Source of the DNA: CAVUCH01 sp963739995
GTDB taxonomy: Bacteria; Acidobacteriota; Vicinamibacteria; Vicinamibacterales; JAENWD01
Length of the DNA: 64,000 bases
NCBI GenBank assembly: GCA_963739995.1
Contig: CAVUCH010000004.1
Location: 372,001 to 436,000, forward strand
Direction: 5' to 3'
In this document: piece after piece, positions 1 to 7,659 of the stretch
Numbering within the stretch: position 1 is the first letter of the stretch
Layout of the letters: each line of letters begins with the position of its first letter
Program-made: the position numbers and the translations under genes
The notes under the pieces: generated by a model
Database searches by the model: none
What the model was told of the DNA's origin: nothing
The model's input: the letters and a program-made list of their open reading frames with translations, nothing else

Positions 1-1029
1 GTTCGGGAAGTGCCAGCTCAGAACGAATGTGTAGTCGGCGCTCGCACCCGGCGCCAGCGTCCGCTGGAGACAGACCGCGCCCACGGGACCAGGCTCGGCT
101 GACTCGGGACCCAGCGCGCCGTCGGCCGAAAAGTCGTCCCAGAAGCGCAGCGCGCTCGTCCACCACCGCGCGCGCGGCCATCCGCGCAGCAGTGTGACCT
201 GGCCCTCTCCTGCGCCGAGCACCCACAGGCCGAGCGTTCCGACGAACGGGTGGTCCTCGTACAGCGAGGGGTTGTGCATCAGCAGACCCTGCACCTCTTC
301 AGCCCTGCGTGGCTCGTTGATGCGGGGATCGGGCCGGAACCACGGCTCCGACACGGTCAACAACGGGTTCTCGATCGAGTACGCAATCGACACGGCCGCC
401 GGCGTGCCCTGAGGGTTCGAAACCCGATACCGCATGATCGCAACGGGCAATCCTGAGGCATCCGCGTCGTGCGGAATGAACGGGCTGAACGCTTCGAGGG
501 TGACGCGGACCGGGAGGCGACGGTCGCGGAAGGCGACCTGGGCGAGCGGGAATTCGCCCGTGAACCGTGCCGACTCGAGTCGCTGCAGCCCGGGAGCACT
601 TCGCGACCCGAGGCCGAACGGTCCTTGATACGGCGGCTGCAGGCGGCCTTCGAGGACGCTCACGAACGGCGGGCGCGCGCCGCGGTCCACCCGAATGGCC
701 GGGAACGCGTACCCGGGAGCGTTACCACGATCGGGCCGATTGAAGATCTGCCAGTCACGCAGCTGGCCGCGGCCCCCGAGCCCAATCGAGCCGGCGCCGA
801 CACCGCCGAGCGGAAACGAAATCTGCGACAGGTGCGCGCCGGTGAACACACGGGGGTAGGCCACACGGGCGCGCGGCGGCGCGGCACTGGGCGGCGCGGC
901 ACCGGCCGACCCGCCACCCGCCACTGGCTGGCCCCCGTCCGCGTGGGTCGGCCCGGGTACGGTTGCGGCGGCGGCGGCCGCAAGGGAGCCCTTGAGAAAC
1001 GCACGCCGGCCGTGCGGTTTCGACGACAT
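1..1029 (-). CDS. GH116 (GBA2-like) beta-glucosidase/glucosylceramidase, N-terminal part, Tat-exported; runs off the left edge
   Basis: The gene starts with ATG at 1029 and reads open through position 1, giving 343 codons with the C-terminus outside the window. Residues 5-25 form a Tat-type leader (GRRAFLKG, then an Ala run), followed by a Gly/Ala-rich spacer. The segment from about residue 70 (ISFPLGGVGAGSIGL, then RGQLRDWQIFN) is the hallmark of the GBA2 N-terminal beta-sandwich domain that precedes the (alpha/alpha)6 catalytic domain in GH116. The last visible residues, LSWHFPN, are also typical of this domain. Family members cleave beta-glucosides or glucosylceramide. The catalytic half is not visible, so the substrate is inferred only at family level. 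An export role outside the cytoplasm follows from the leader. Confidence 0.85.
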   Translation of the reverse strand, partial: MSSKPHGRRAFLKGSLAAAAAATVPGPTHADGGQPVAGGGSAGAAPPSAAPPRARVAYPRVFTGAHLSQISFPLGGVGAGSIGLGGRGQLRDWQIFNRPDRGNAPGYAFPAIRVDRGARPPFVSVLEGRLQPPYQGPFGLGSRSAPGLQRLESARFTGEFPLAQVAFRDRRLPVRVTLEAFSPFIPHDADASGLPVAIMRYRVSNPQGTPAAVSIAYSIENPLLTVSEPWFRPDPRINEPRRAEEVQGLLMHNPSLYEDHPFVGTLGLWVLGAGEGQVTLLRGWPRARWWTSALRFWDDFSADGALGPESAEPGPVGAVCLQRTLAPGASADYTFVLSWHFPN

Positions 1030-1209
1030 GGTGCGGGAGTATAGACCGGTCGCGCATGTAACGGGAGTGTCAGGTGTTCATCTGCGGGCTGAAGCCCTGC
1101 ACGGCATGCCGTCGAATCAACGCGGAACACTCCGGCATTCGGGCAGCTCGTCCTCCGGACGCGCCCCTGCGATCGGCTGAGGCATGCACGTTGCACTCAG
1201 CGCTTCGTC

Positions 1210-2769
1210 GTGAAGGTGCTCCTGATCGTCATCGATGGTGCCGCCCCGCGCGTAGTCGGCCCGGCGGTTCAGACGGGCCGTCTGCCCAACCTGAAGCGGG
1301 TGGCCGACGCCGGCACCATGCATGCGGGAGCGGTCACGATCTTCCCGTCGATTACACCCGCCGCGACAACCTCGATCGTCACCGGTGCGTACCCCGCGGA
1401 ACATGGGATCGGCGGAGCCTCCTGGTTCGACGAGAGCCGGCGTGAAGTGGCCTACTACGGCGACGACTTCTGGGTCATCGTCCGTAAGGGTTTTGGTGCC
1501 TTCCTCCGTGACTTCCTGCTCCACCTGAACGGCGATCGCCTCACGGCACCGACCCTCTTTCAGCTGATCGAATCTGCCGGATTGAAGGCCGCCTGCATCA
1601 ACTACCTCGTATACCGCGGCAACGTCGCCCACAAGGTGAACGTGCCATGGCTGATGGCGCTGCTGCCTGGCGTGCCGCTCACCGAAACCGTCCACGGCCC
1701 GTCGCTGCTCTGCCTGGGTGATTTCGTCAGGCCATGCACCTCCCGGGGCCGCAAGGTGCAGGATCGCGGCGGGTTGCTCCACCGCTTCGGGATGGACGAC
1801 GCATCTACGGCGGCCTTGCTGTGCGAACTCGCGACCGAAGGCGAACTGCCTGCCTTCACGCTCGCGTATTTCGCCGACAACGACTACCGCAGCCATGAAG
1901 TCGGTCCTCACGCGGCATTGCCAGTCATCGACCGGGTGGACCAGGCGCTCGGAGAGCTGTTCGATGCCGCCGGCGGCTTCGAGCGGTTCATCCGCGACAC
2001 ACACGTGATCGTGACGTCCGATCACGGCCACTGCGAGCTGCTCGCCGATCGTGACGAGGCAGTCATCGCGCTGGATCGCATCCTCGGAGACTTCCGGCAG
2101 GCGGAGCTGGGCGGTGCGTGGCGGCCGGATGACGAGATCATGATCTGTCCGAACATGCGCGCCGCACAGATTCACCTGCGGGAGACGAGTGCCGTGCTGC
2201 TCGATCGCGTGACACGTGCGGCGGGCGCCGATCGGCGGGTGGATCTGATCCTCTGGAAGCCGGAACTGACGGTGGAAAGCGGTGATGTCTACGCGGTGAA
2301 CAGCCCGCGGGGACGGCTCGAATTCTGGAGAGGCGACGAGGGCCACTCGCACGCGCGGGATGCATTCGGCACCGCCTGGAGCTGGCGGGGGGATGCAGCG
2401 GCGCTGCGTCTCGAGACCAGCGACGGCGTCGTCGAGTCGACCGAGTACCCGAACGCGCTCGAACGAATTGCCGGAGTCCTCGACGCGGCGAACGGCGGCG
2501 CCGTGTGGCTATCTGCCCGGCCCGGCTGCGAGTTCGAGGTGCCCGGGGGGAAGGCCCACGTCGGCGGCGCGTCGCATGGCGCACTGCACGCGCTCGATTC
2601 GCTCAGCATCGCTGTGATGGGGGGTGGGGACGCGCCGGCGCCGCCCCGTGCGCTGCGCTCCGTCGACATCGCGCCACTCTGCATGACGTTGCTGGGGCTG
2701 CCCATGCGTTATGCCGTCGGCGACGCCCGGGACGCAGCGCACACGCCCAGCCCTGCACGGCGGCGGTAG
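1210..2769 (+). CDS. Type I phosphodiesterase / nucleotide pyrophosphatase family (alkaline phosphatase superfamily)
   Basis: The 519-residue protein starts at GTG 1210. It begins directly with the metal-binding strand VLLIVIDGA and has no signal peptide, so it is probably cytoplasmic. Around residues 50-75 it has the FPSITPAATTSIVTG block that carries the catalytic Thr/Ser, followed by EHGIGG. Later come YFADNDYRSHEVG and VIVTSDHGH, which supply the second set of Asp/His metal ligands. This is the order seen in the PF01663 phosphodiesterase/nucleotide pyrophosphatase family, which hydrolyses phosphodiester or pyrophosphate bonds with two metal ions. The substrate cannot be assigned. The gene is followed on the opposite strand by the cupredoxin gene with a 1-bp gap, so the two are convergent and unrelated in transcription. 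Confidence 0.8.
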   Translation: MKVLLIVIDGAAPRVVGPAVQTGRLPNLKRVADAGTMHAGAVTIFPSITPAATTSIVTGAYPAEHGIGGASWFDESRREVAYYGDDFWVIVRKGFGAFLRDFLLHLNGDRLTAPTLFQLIESAGLKAACINYLVYRGNVAHKVNVPWLMALLPGVPLTETVHGPSLLCLGDFVRPCTSRGRKVQDRGGLLHRFGMDDASTAALLCELATEGELPAFTLAYFADNDYRSHEVGPHAALPVIDRVDQALGELFDAAGGFERFIRDTHVIVTSDHGHCELLADRDEAVIALDRILGDFRQAELGGAWRPDDEIMICPNMRAAQIHLRETSAVLLDRVTRAAGADRRVDLILWKPELTVESGDVYAVNSPRGRLEFWRGDEGHSHARDAFGTAWSWRGDAAALRLETSDGVVESTEYPNALERIAGVLDAANGGAVWLSARPGCEFEVPGGKAHVGGASHGALHALDSLSIAVMGGGDAPAPPRALRSVDIAPLCMTLLGLPMRYAVGDARDAAHTPSPARRR

Positions 2770-2770
2770 C

Positions 2771-3175
2771 TCAGGATCCCGGTGGCCCGGCCACTTCGAG
2801 CTGGCCTCTCATCATCTGTGCGTGCGGCTGGCACACATACGGGTAGGCGCCTTTCTCGCGCGGAGCCCTGAACACCACCGACCCGGTCGCGCCGAACTGG
2901 AGCGGCAGGACGGCGACGCCCAGGCTGGTCACCGCGAAGTCGTGTACCAGACCGGCGTCCGCGTTTCGCACCGTGACCCGCAGCAGTTCCCCCGGTCGTG
3001 CCTGGATGACCGGATTGGCAGGACCCGCACCGTCCATGTAGAACGCCATGCCGCGGACCTCGAGAACGATCTCCCGCGCAGCGTCGGCGCCGCTCGAAAG
3101 CGTCACGGCCAGCGACGTCACCACGACCGCCGCTGCAGCCACGAATACCAGCGTCCGCTTTCGCATCTCGCTCAT
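2771..3175 (-). CDS. Small exported cupredoxin (type 1 copper protein)
   Basis: This 134-residue protein has an N-terminal hydrophobic signal or anchor (residues 7-27, VFVAAAAVVVTSLAVTL). A single beta-sandwich follows with the type 1 copper ligands in cupredoxin order: a His in LVHDFAV and the C-terminal loop YVCQPHAQMM (Cys, His, Met). Such proteins carry one electron or buffer copper in the periplasm. The start at 3175 was chosen because its ATG overlaps the ZIP stop codon (ATGA), which implies translational coupling. A longer open frame upstream overlaps the ZIP gene and has shadow-like composition. As third gene of the oxidase/ZIP operon, it may pass electrons or copper to the multicopper oxidase. 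That link is inferred from context. Confidence 0.8.
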   Translation of the reverse strand: MSEMRKRTLVFVAAAAVVVTSLAVTLSSGADAAREIVLEVRGMAFYMDGAGPANPVIQARPGELLRVTVRNADAGLVHDFAVTSLGVAVLPLQFGATGSVVFRAPREKGAYPYVCQPHAQMMRGQLEVAGPPGS

Positions 3176-4401
3176 CCGATCAGCATCCCTGTCACGTACA
3201 TGATGGCGAAGCCGGCCGCGAGGCCCGCCACCACGGGTCCCCGGGTCAGCGAATCCACCGGCGCGCGGTCGCCGGCGACCTGCCGCAGGATCTGCACCGA
3301 GACCTGCGCAATGGCGCCCACGCCGAGCGCCAGGAACAGCACCGACCAGACCGGCGCATAGGTAAACCCGCCGAGCCACGCGCCGGCGATCGTCGGGACG
3401 CCGCCGATCAGCCCGAGCTGCAGCAGCGCGCCAACCGGCACGCGCGAGCCCGCGCGGTGCTCTCTCGCGAGCGGTGCGATGATGGCGAGACCCTCGGTCG
3501 TGTTGTGCAGCGTGAACCCCACGATCAGCAGGCTGCCGAGCGTCGCCTCGCCGAGGCCGAACGCCGCGCCGATCGCCAGCCCCTCCCCGAAGTTGTGCAG
3601 CCCGATGCCGATCGCGATCAGCAGGGCCAGCGCCCAGCCCTGTCCGCCCGCAGACCGCTTGCGTGCTTTCAGCCAGCGTCCCACGGCCTCGAGGCCCAGG
3701 TATGCGCCGGCGGCCGCAAAGGCCAGCAGCGCGATCCCCTGGTAGGAGCCGGGAAGTGCGCCCGCGATGCCGGTCGCTTCATGTGCCGCGTCCACGAGCA
3801 GGAAAAGCAGCAGGCCCACCGTGAGGGCGAGCACGAAATCGATGCCCGTACGCCCGAGCCGCGAGACGAGCGGAAACCACAGCAGGCCGATCGTGACCGG
3901 CAGCACTCCGACGTAGAAGCCGATCAGCGCGAACACGAGGAGCGACTTTGGCGTCGGCGTCGGCGACGCGACAGCCACGCCGATCGTGTGATCAAAGGTG
4001 ACGCCCGTCGCCGTGACCAGGCGCAAGGTATGCGTTTCTCCATGTACCCACGGGTACGGGATCGTCAGCGTGGTGCGGCCGAGCCGGCGGAGGTGCTGGC
4101 CGTCGCTCGTGCTGAACGTCCAAAACGCATCGTCCACCGCGACCTGCGCGATGGTGACGGGATCAGGACCGTCGTTGACCACGGTCGCGGTGATTACGCC
4201 TTCCTCCAGCGCGACCCGTCCGAAGGCGAGACGCTCGACGGGAGGATAGGCATCCCCCCGCAGCGAGTCGGCCGGTCCACTCACGACGATGAAGCCGATG
4301 AGCGCGGCGAGCAGCAGCAGCGGAACGGTGGCCGCCATCCACCAGCGCGCCCGGGCGGCGGATGGCGCCTGCACGGTGGCCACCTGCACGTCAGGTGTCA
4401 C
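3172..4401 (-). CDS. ZIP family divalent metal transporter with an N-terminal extracytoplasmic beta-domain
   Basis: The protein is 409 residues from a GTG start at 4401, which overlaps the stop of the upstream oxidase by 11 bp. Residues 22-41 form a first membrane helix. Residues about 45-145 are a soluble, beta-rich domain (ATVVNDGPDPVTIAQVAVDD) that is not part of the ZIP core. From about residue 152 onward come the ZIP helices. The metal-binding signatures are HNFGEG (269-274, helix 4) and HNTTEG (299-304, helix 5). ZIP proteins move Zn, Fe or Mn into the cytoplasm. The substrate here is not shown by sequence, but divergence from a DtxR/MntR-type regulator favours Mn or Fe. The lysine/arginine stretch KARKR at 245-249 is a cytoplasmic loop. 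Start choice rests on the overlap and on an open frame with no better ATG. Confidence 0.85.
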   Translation of the reverse strand: MTPDVQVATVQAPSAARARWWMAATVPLLLLAALIGFIVVSGPADSLRGDAYPPVERLAFGRVALEEGVITATVVNDGPDPVTIAQVAVDDAFWTFSTSDGQHLRRLGRTTLTIPYPWVHGETHTLRLVTATGVTFDHTIGVAVASPTPTPKSLLVFALIGFYVGVLPVTIGLLWFPLVSRLGRTGIDFVLALTVGLLLFLLVDAAHEATGIAGALPGSYQGIALLAFAAAGAYLGLEAVGRWLKARKRSAGGQGWALALLIAIGIGLHNFGEGLAIGAAFGLGEATLGSLLIVGFTLHNTTEGLAIIAPLAREHRAGSRVPVGALLQLGLIGGVPTIAGAWLGGFTYAPVWSVLFLALGVGAIAQVSVQILRQVAGDRAPVDSLTRGPVVAGLAAGFAIMYVTGMLIG

Positions 4402-5461
4402 GGCGCATCTCCGAGGCCCGGAACAGGCCCATCCAGCCGAGTTCGGCGAACTCGCTCTGGTGCGCGTGGAACATGAAGTCGCCCGGATACCGGAACGTCG
4501 TATCCAGGATTGCCCGCTCACCCTGACAGAGCATGATCGTATCGGTGACTTCCGGCGCCCGAGCCGTGCCGGTGCGGCTCGCGTCGAAGAACATCCCGTG
4601 CAGGTGGAGGCTGTTGATCAGGTCGAACTCGGTGATGTTCACAAGATAGATGCGCACCGGGCGGCCGACCGTGACGGAAATGGGATCCACCATGTAGGCA
4701 TTGGCGACGGAGTTGACGGCGTAGACTTCGTTCTCGTTGTCGAAGTTGGTGTCGAACCCGTTCATCACCATGATCAAATCGTCGCGCATGGCATCGGGCT
4801 CTCCGCGAGGGTCGATGATGAACACGCCGTACAGGCCCTTGTGAATGTGGCGCCGCAGGGGAACCGCATGGCAGTGATACAGGTGCAGGCCCACAGGGTC
4901 TGCGTCGAACTCGTACACGAACGTTCGACCGGGCATCACCTGCTGGGCCGGCTGCGATCCGTCCATCTCCGGCGGATGCCACCCATGAAAGTGGATCGTG
5001 TGCGGATGCGATCCCTGGTTCACGAACGTGACCTTCAGCCGATCCCCTTCGGTGGCCCGGATGGTCGGGCCGGGCACCTGCCCGTTGTAGGTCCACGCGG
5101 GATAGAACACGCCTGGGGCGATCTCGATCTCCCTATCAACGGCGAAGATCGTGTACTCGCGCAGCAGCGTGCCATCCGGGCGAGGCGTCTCGCGGTACAC
5201 GCGCTCGCGGTCCGCGGGTGGCAACTCGCGAAAGTTCCACGTTCGCAGGAACACCGCGGGGTCGAACACGGCCGTCGAAACTCTACCCACGGTGCCGAGT
5301 CCGTGGCCGTGCCCACCAGGTGACGCCCCGTGGCCGTCGTGAGTTGCCGGTGCCCCCGCTCCCCTCAGGCGCTTGCCGCCGGCGAGGGCGCCAGCCGTGG
5401 CGAGTAGAGAGGCGAGACCGGTAGCGTGCAGCCAGGAACGGCGGGAGAACAGGGAAGCCAT
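4391..5461 (-). CDS. Two-domain multicopper oxidase, probably exported
   Basis: The 356-residue protein has a twin-Arg leader (SRRSW, then a hydrophobic run to residue 28) and a His-rich stretch, HDGHGASPGGHGHG (41-54), that could bind metal. The copper sites are clear. HFHGWH lies at 157-162 and HCH at 196-198, followed by H205 (type 1 and trinuclear ligands in domain 1). HLHG (286-289) and HAH (332-334), without Cys, are in domain 2. A type 1 Cys in domain 1 only is the pattern of two-domain laccase-like oxidases rather than the three-domain CueO/laccase form. It is first gene of the oxidase-ZIP-cupredoxin operon. The likely role is oxidation of a metal ion or phenolic substrate with O2. 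A copper nitrite reductase is less likely because of the HCH motif. Confidence 0.85.
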   Translation of the reverse strand: MASLFSRRSWLHATGLASLLATAGALAGGKRLRGAGAPATHDGHGASPGGHGHGLGTVGRVSTAVFDPAVFLRTWNFRELPPADRERVYRETPRPDGTLLREYTIFAVDREIEIAPGVFYPAWTYNGQVPGPTIRATEGDRLKVTFVNQGSHPHTIHFHGWHPPEMDGSQPAQQVMPGRTFVYEFDADPVGLHLYHCHAVPLRRHIHKGLYGVFIIDPRGEPDAMRDDLIMVMNGFDTNFDNENEVYAVNSVANAYMVDPISVTVGRPVRIYLVNITEFDLINSLHLHGMFFDASRTGTARAPEVTDTIMLCQGERAILDTTFRYPGDFMFHAHQSEFAELGWMGLFRASEMRRDT

Positions 5462-5479
5462 ATTTTGAATAGTCAAAAT
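5462..5479. promoter_or_regulatory. Palindromic operator, probable DtxR/MntR-family site
   Basis: ATTTTGAATAGTCAAAAT is a perfect 7-bp inverted repeat with a 4-bp centre. It is AT-rich in an otherwise GC-rich region. It lies directly before the oxidase start codon and overlaps the operon's -10 box, so a bound protein would block transcription. The divergent neighbour encodes a metal-dependent DtxR-family repressor, the obvious candidate ligand. Assignment to that regulator is inference from position and symmetry. Confidence 0.6.
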
Positions 5480-5505
5480 GTACAAGCACCGCTCATCAAA
5501 GTCAA
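5477..5505 (-). promoter_or_regulatory. Promoter of the oxidase-ZIP-cupredoxin operon
   Basis: Read on the minus strand there is TTGACT (5505-5500), a 17-bp spacer, and TACATT (5482-5477). This is a good match to the sigma-70 -35/-10 pattern. Transcription would begin about 9 bases before the ATG at 5461, giving a near-leaderless message. The downstream edge of the -10 box overlaps the palindrome at 5462-5479. Confidence 0.6.
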
Positions 5506-5532
5506 CGGGAATATTATGCGAATGTTAGGATT

Positions 5533-6222
5533 GTGCGCATGCTGCCGAGTTCGACCGTAGAGAACTACCTGAAGGCGATCGTGCTCCAGCAGCAGCGTGC
5601 GTCAGGAGATGCACTGGTGGGCATGGGCCAGATTGCTGCCGCGCTGGGTGTCACGCCCGGCACCGCGACCACCATGGTCAAAGCCCTGGCGGAATCGGGG
5701 CTGGTGCAATACGAGCCCTACAGCGGCGTGCGCCTGACGGCCGCCGGGGAGAGGCTCGCGGGCCTCGTGCTGCGGCGGCACCGGCTCGTAGAGCTGTTCC
5801 TGGTGCAGGTGATGAGCCTGCGTTGGGATGAAGTGCACGAAGAAGCGGAAAAGCTCGAGCACGTGGTCTCAGAGCGGCTGATCGAGCGGATGGACGAGAT
5901 GCTCGGGCGCCCGGAAGTGGACCCGCACGGCGATCCCATTCCGGACGCCGACGGCGCCATCCGCGTGCGCGAGCTGCAGACGCTGCTCGATTGCCCCCTC
6001 GACACACCGGTCACGATCACTCGCGTGACGGATCAGGGCGCGCAGTTCCTGCGGTTCATCGAGAACAGCCACCTCAAGCCCGGCGAGACGATCCAGGTCG
6101 AAGCACGAGACGCCATGGCCGACAGCGTGCGAGTGTGCGGGCGCGGCGAGCAGCGCACGACCATCGGCACCCGGGCCGCGTCGAAGCTGCTCGTCGAAGT
6201 GCTGCAGACCGAGCCCCACTGA
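5533..6222 (+). CDS. DtxR/MntR-family metal-dependent transcriptional regulator
   Basis: The protein is 229 residues from GTG 5533, or 227 from ATG 5539, the start closest to the usual family N-terminus (SSTVENYLKAI). Residues 8-75 are a winged helix (MGQIAAALGVTPGTATTMVKALAESGLV, then a wing). The dimerisation and metal-binding helix EHVVSERLIERMDEMLGRPEVDPHGDPIP is the DtxR signature, with the conserved Glu/His ligands. Residues from about 150 form the C-terminal FeoA/SH3-like domain. Members bind palindromes when loaded with Fe(II) or Mn(II) and repress metal uptake or oxidant genes. It is divergent from the oxidase/ZIP/cupredoxin operon and is its most likely regulator. A possible -10 box, TATTAT, lies at 5512-5517. 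Confidence 0.9.
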   Translation: MRMLPSSTVENYLKAIVLQQQRASGDALVGMGQIAAALGVTPGTATTMVKALAESGLVQYEPYSGVRLTAAGERLAGLVLRRHRLVELFLVQVMSLRWDEVHEEAEKLEHVVSERLIERMDEMLGRPEVDPHGDPIPDADGAIRVRELQTLLDCPLDTPVTITRVTDQGAQFLRFIENSHLKPGETIQVEARDAMADSVRVCGRGEQRTTIGTRAASKLLVEVLQTEPH

Positions 6223-6229
6223 GCCGCGT

Positions 6230-7645
6230 ATGTCCCAGATCGGAACGGCGTCCCAGCCGCTGCGCGTCGCCATCATCGGCTCGGGGCCCGCGGCGTTCTA
6301 CGCGGTCGAGCATCTCCTGAAGCAGAGTGAGCTGCTCGTCGAGGCCGACATGTTCGACCGCCTGCCCACGCCGTTCGGGCTGGTGCGCTATGGCGTCGCG
6401 CCGGATCACCTGAAAATCAAGACCGTCACCCGGGCCTACGACGCAATCGCGGCGCACCCGCGCTTCCGGTTCTTCGGTAACGTCGACTTCGGCGCGCACC
6501 TCACGCTGGCCGATTTGCAGCAGCACTACCACCAGGTGCTGTTTGCGACCGGCGCCCAGTCGGACCGCAGGATGGGCATACCGGGCGAGGACCTCTTGGG
6601 CAGCCATCCGGCCACGGAATTCGTGGCCTGGTACAACGGGCACCCCGATTATCGTGACCACGCGTTCGATCTCTCGGGAGAGCGCGCCGCGGTGGTCGGC
6701 GTGGGCAACGTCGCCATCGATGTCGCGCGGATCCTGGTGCGCACGCCCGAGGAGCTCGCAAAAACCGACATCGCCGACTACGCGCTCGAGGCGTTGCGGC
6801 ACAGCCGCATCAAGGAGGTGTTCCTCCTCGGCCGTCGCGGGCCCGCGCAGGCCGCCTTCACCAATCCCGAGGTGAAGGAGATCGGCGAGATGGCCGACTC
6901 GGATGTGATCGTGCGCCCCGACGAAGTGCAACTGGATGCCCTGAGCCAGGCTGAACTCGACGCCGCCCAGGATCGCACGCTGCTGAAGAAGGTTGAGATC
7001 CTGCAGGGCTACGCGCTCCGCAGGCCGGACGGCAGGAGCAGGCGCCTGTATGTGCGGTTTCTCGTCTCTCCCGTGGAGCTGATTGGCGACGCCAGGGGTC
7101 GCGTCACCCGGATGCGCCTCGTGCGCAACACCCTGGTGGCGTCGGACACGGGAGTCCTCAATGCGAGGGCCACCGGCGAGCACGAGGATTTGGATGTCGG
7201 CCTGGTGTTTCGCTCGGTGGGGTATCGGGGCGTCGCGCTGCCCGGCGTGCCGTTCCACGAGCGCTGGGGCGTAATCCTGAACGAGAAGGGGCGCGTGCTG
7301 GATCCCTCCACCAGCCGGGTCATGACGGGCTTGTACGCATCCGGCTGGATCAAGCGTGGCCCAAGCGGCGTCATCGGCACCAACAAACCCGACTCCGTGG
7401 AGACGGTCGCCGCGATGCTGGAGGACGTTTCGCGCGGCGCGCACTTCACCCCCGCGCAGCCGGACGCCGAGGCTGCCACGGCGCTGGTGCAGGCACGCCA
7501 GCCGCTGTTCGTGACATACGCGGATTGGCGGCGCCTCGACGCGCTGGAAGTCAGCAACGGTCAGGCGAGCGGGCGGCCGCGACTGAAGTTCACGTCGGTC
7601 GATGAAATGCTGACCGCCCTCGGCAGGACGGTCGCCGCACCCTGA
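6230..7645 (+). CDS. fprA: Ferredoxin--NADP+ reductase, adrenodoxin reductase/FprA type
   Basis: This 471-residue flavoprotein begins 7 bp after the regulator gene and may be co-transcribed with it. The N-terminal Rossmann motif VAIIGSGPAAFYAVEHLL binds FAD. It is followed by DRLPTPFGLVRYGVAPDH, a near-invariant block of the adrenodoxin reductase/FprA group. A second dinucleotide motif, VGVGNVAIDVARIL (about residues 160-175), binds NADPH. The C-terminal ASGWIKRGPSGVIGTNKPDS block completes the family pattern. The enzyme transfers electrons between NADPH and ferredoxin in the cytoplasm. The length matches mycobacterial FprA and mitochondrial adrenodoxin reductase. No ferredoxin gene is visible in the window, so the partner is unknown. 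Supply of electrons to the nearby copper enzymes is not supported, since those are extracytoplasmic. Confidence 0.9.
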   Translation: MSQIGTASQPLRVAIIGSGPAAFYAVEHLLKQSELLVEADMFDRLPTPFGLVRYGVAPDHLKIKTVTRAYDAIAAHPRFRFFGNVDFGAHLTLADLQQHYHQVLFATGAQSDRRMGIPGEDLLGSHPATEFVAWYNGHPDYRDHAFDLSGERAAVVGVGNVAIDVARILVRTPEELAKTDIADYALEALRHSRIKEVFLLGRRGPAQAAFTNPEVKEIGEMADSDVIVRPDEVQLDALSQAELDAAQDRTLLKKVEILQGYALRRPDGRSRRLYVRFLVSPVELIGDARGRVTRMRLVRNTLVASDTGVLNARATGEHEDLDVGLVFRSVGYRGVALPGVPFHERWGVILNEKGRVLDPSTSRVMTGLYASGWIKRGPSGVIGTNKPDSVETVAAMLEDVSRGAHFTPAQPDAEAATALVQARQPLFVTYADWRRLDALEVSNGQASGRPRLKFTSVDEMLTALGRTVAAP

Positions 7646-7659
7646 AGCCTGTGTCCTGA

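Noticed and set aside
4391..5461. Copper nitrite reductase (NirK)
   Set aside because: The HCH motif and two trinuclear-type His pairs fit a multicopper oxidase better than NirK, which has a single His-Cys-His-Met type 1 site without HCH.
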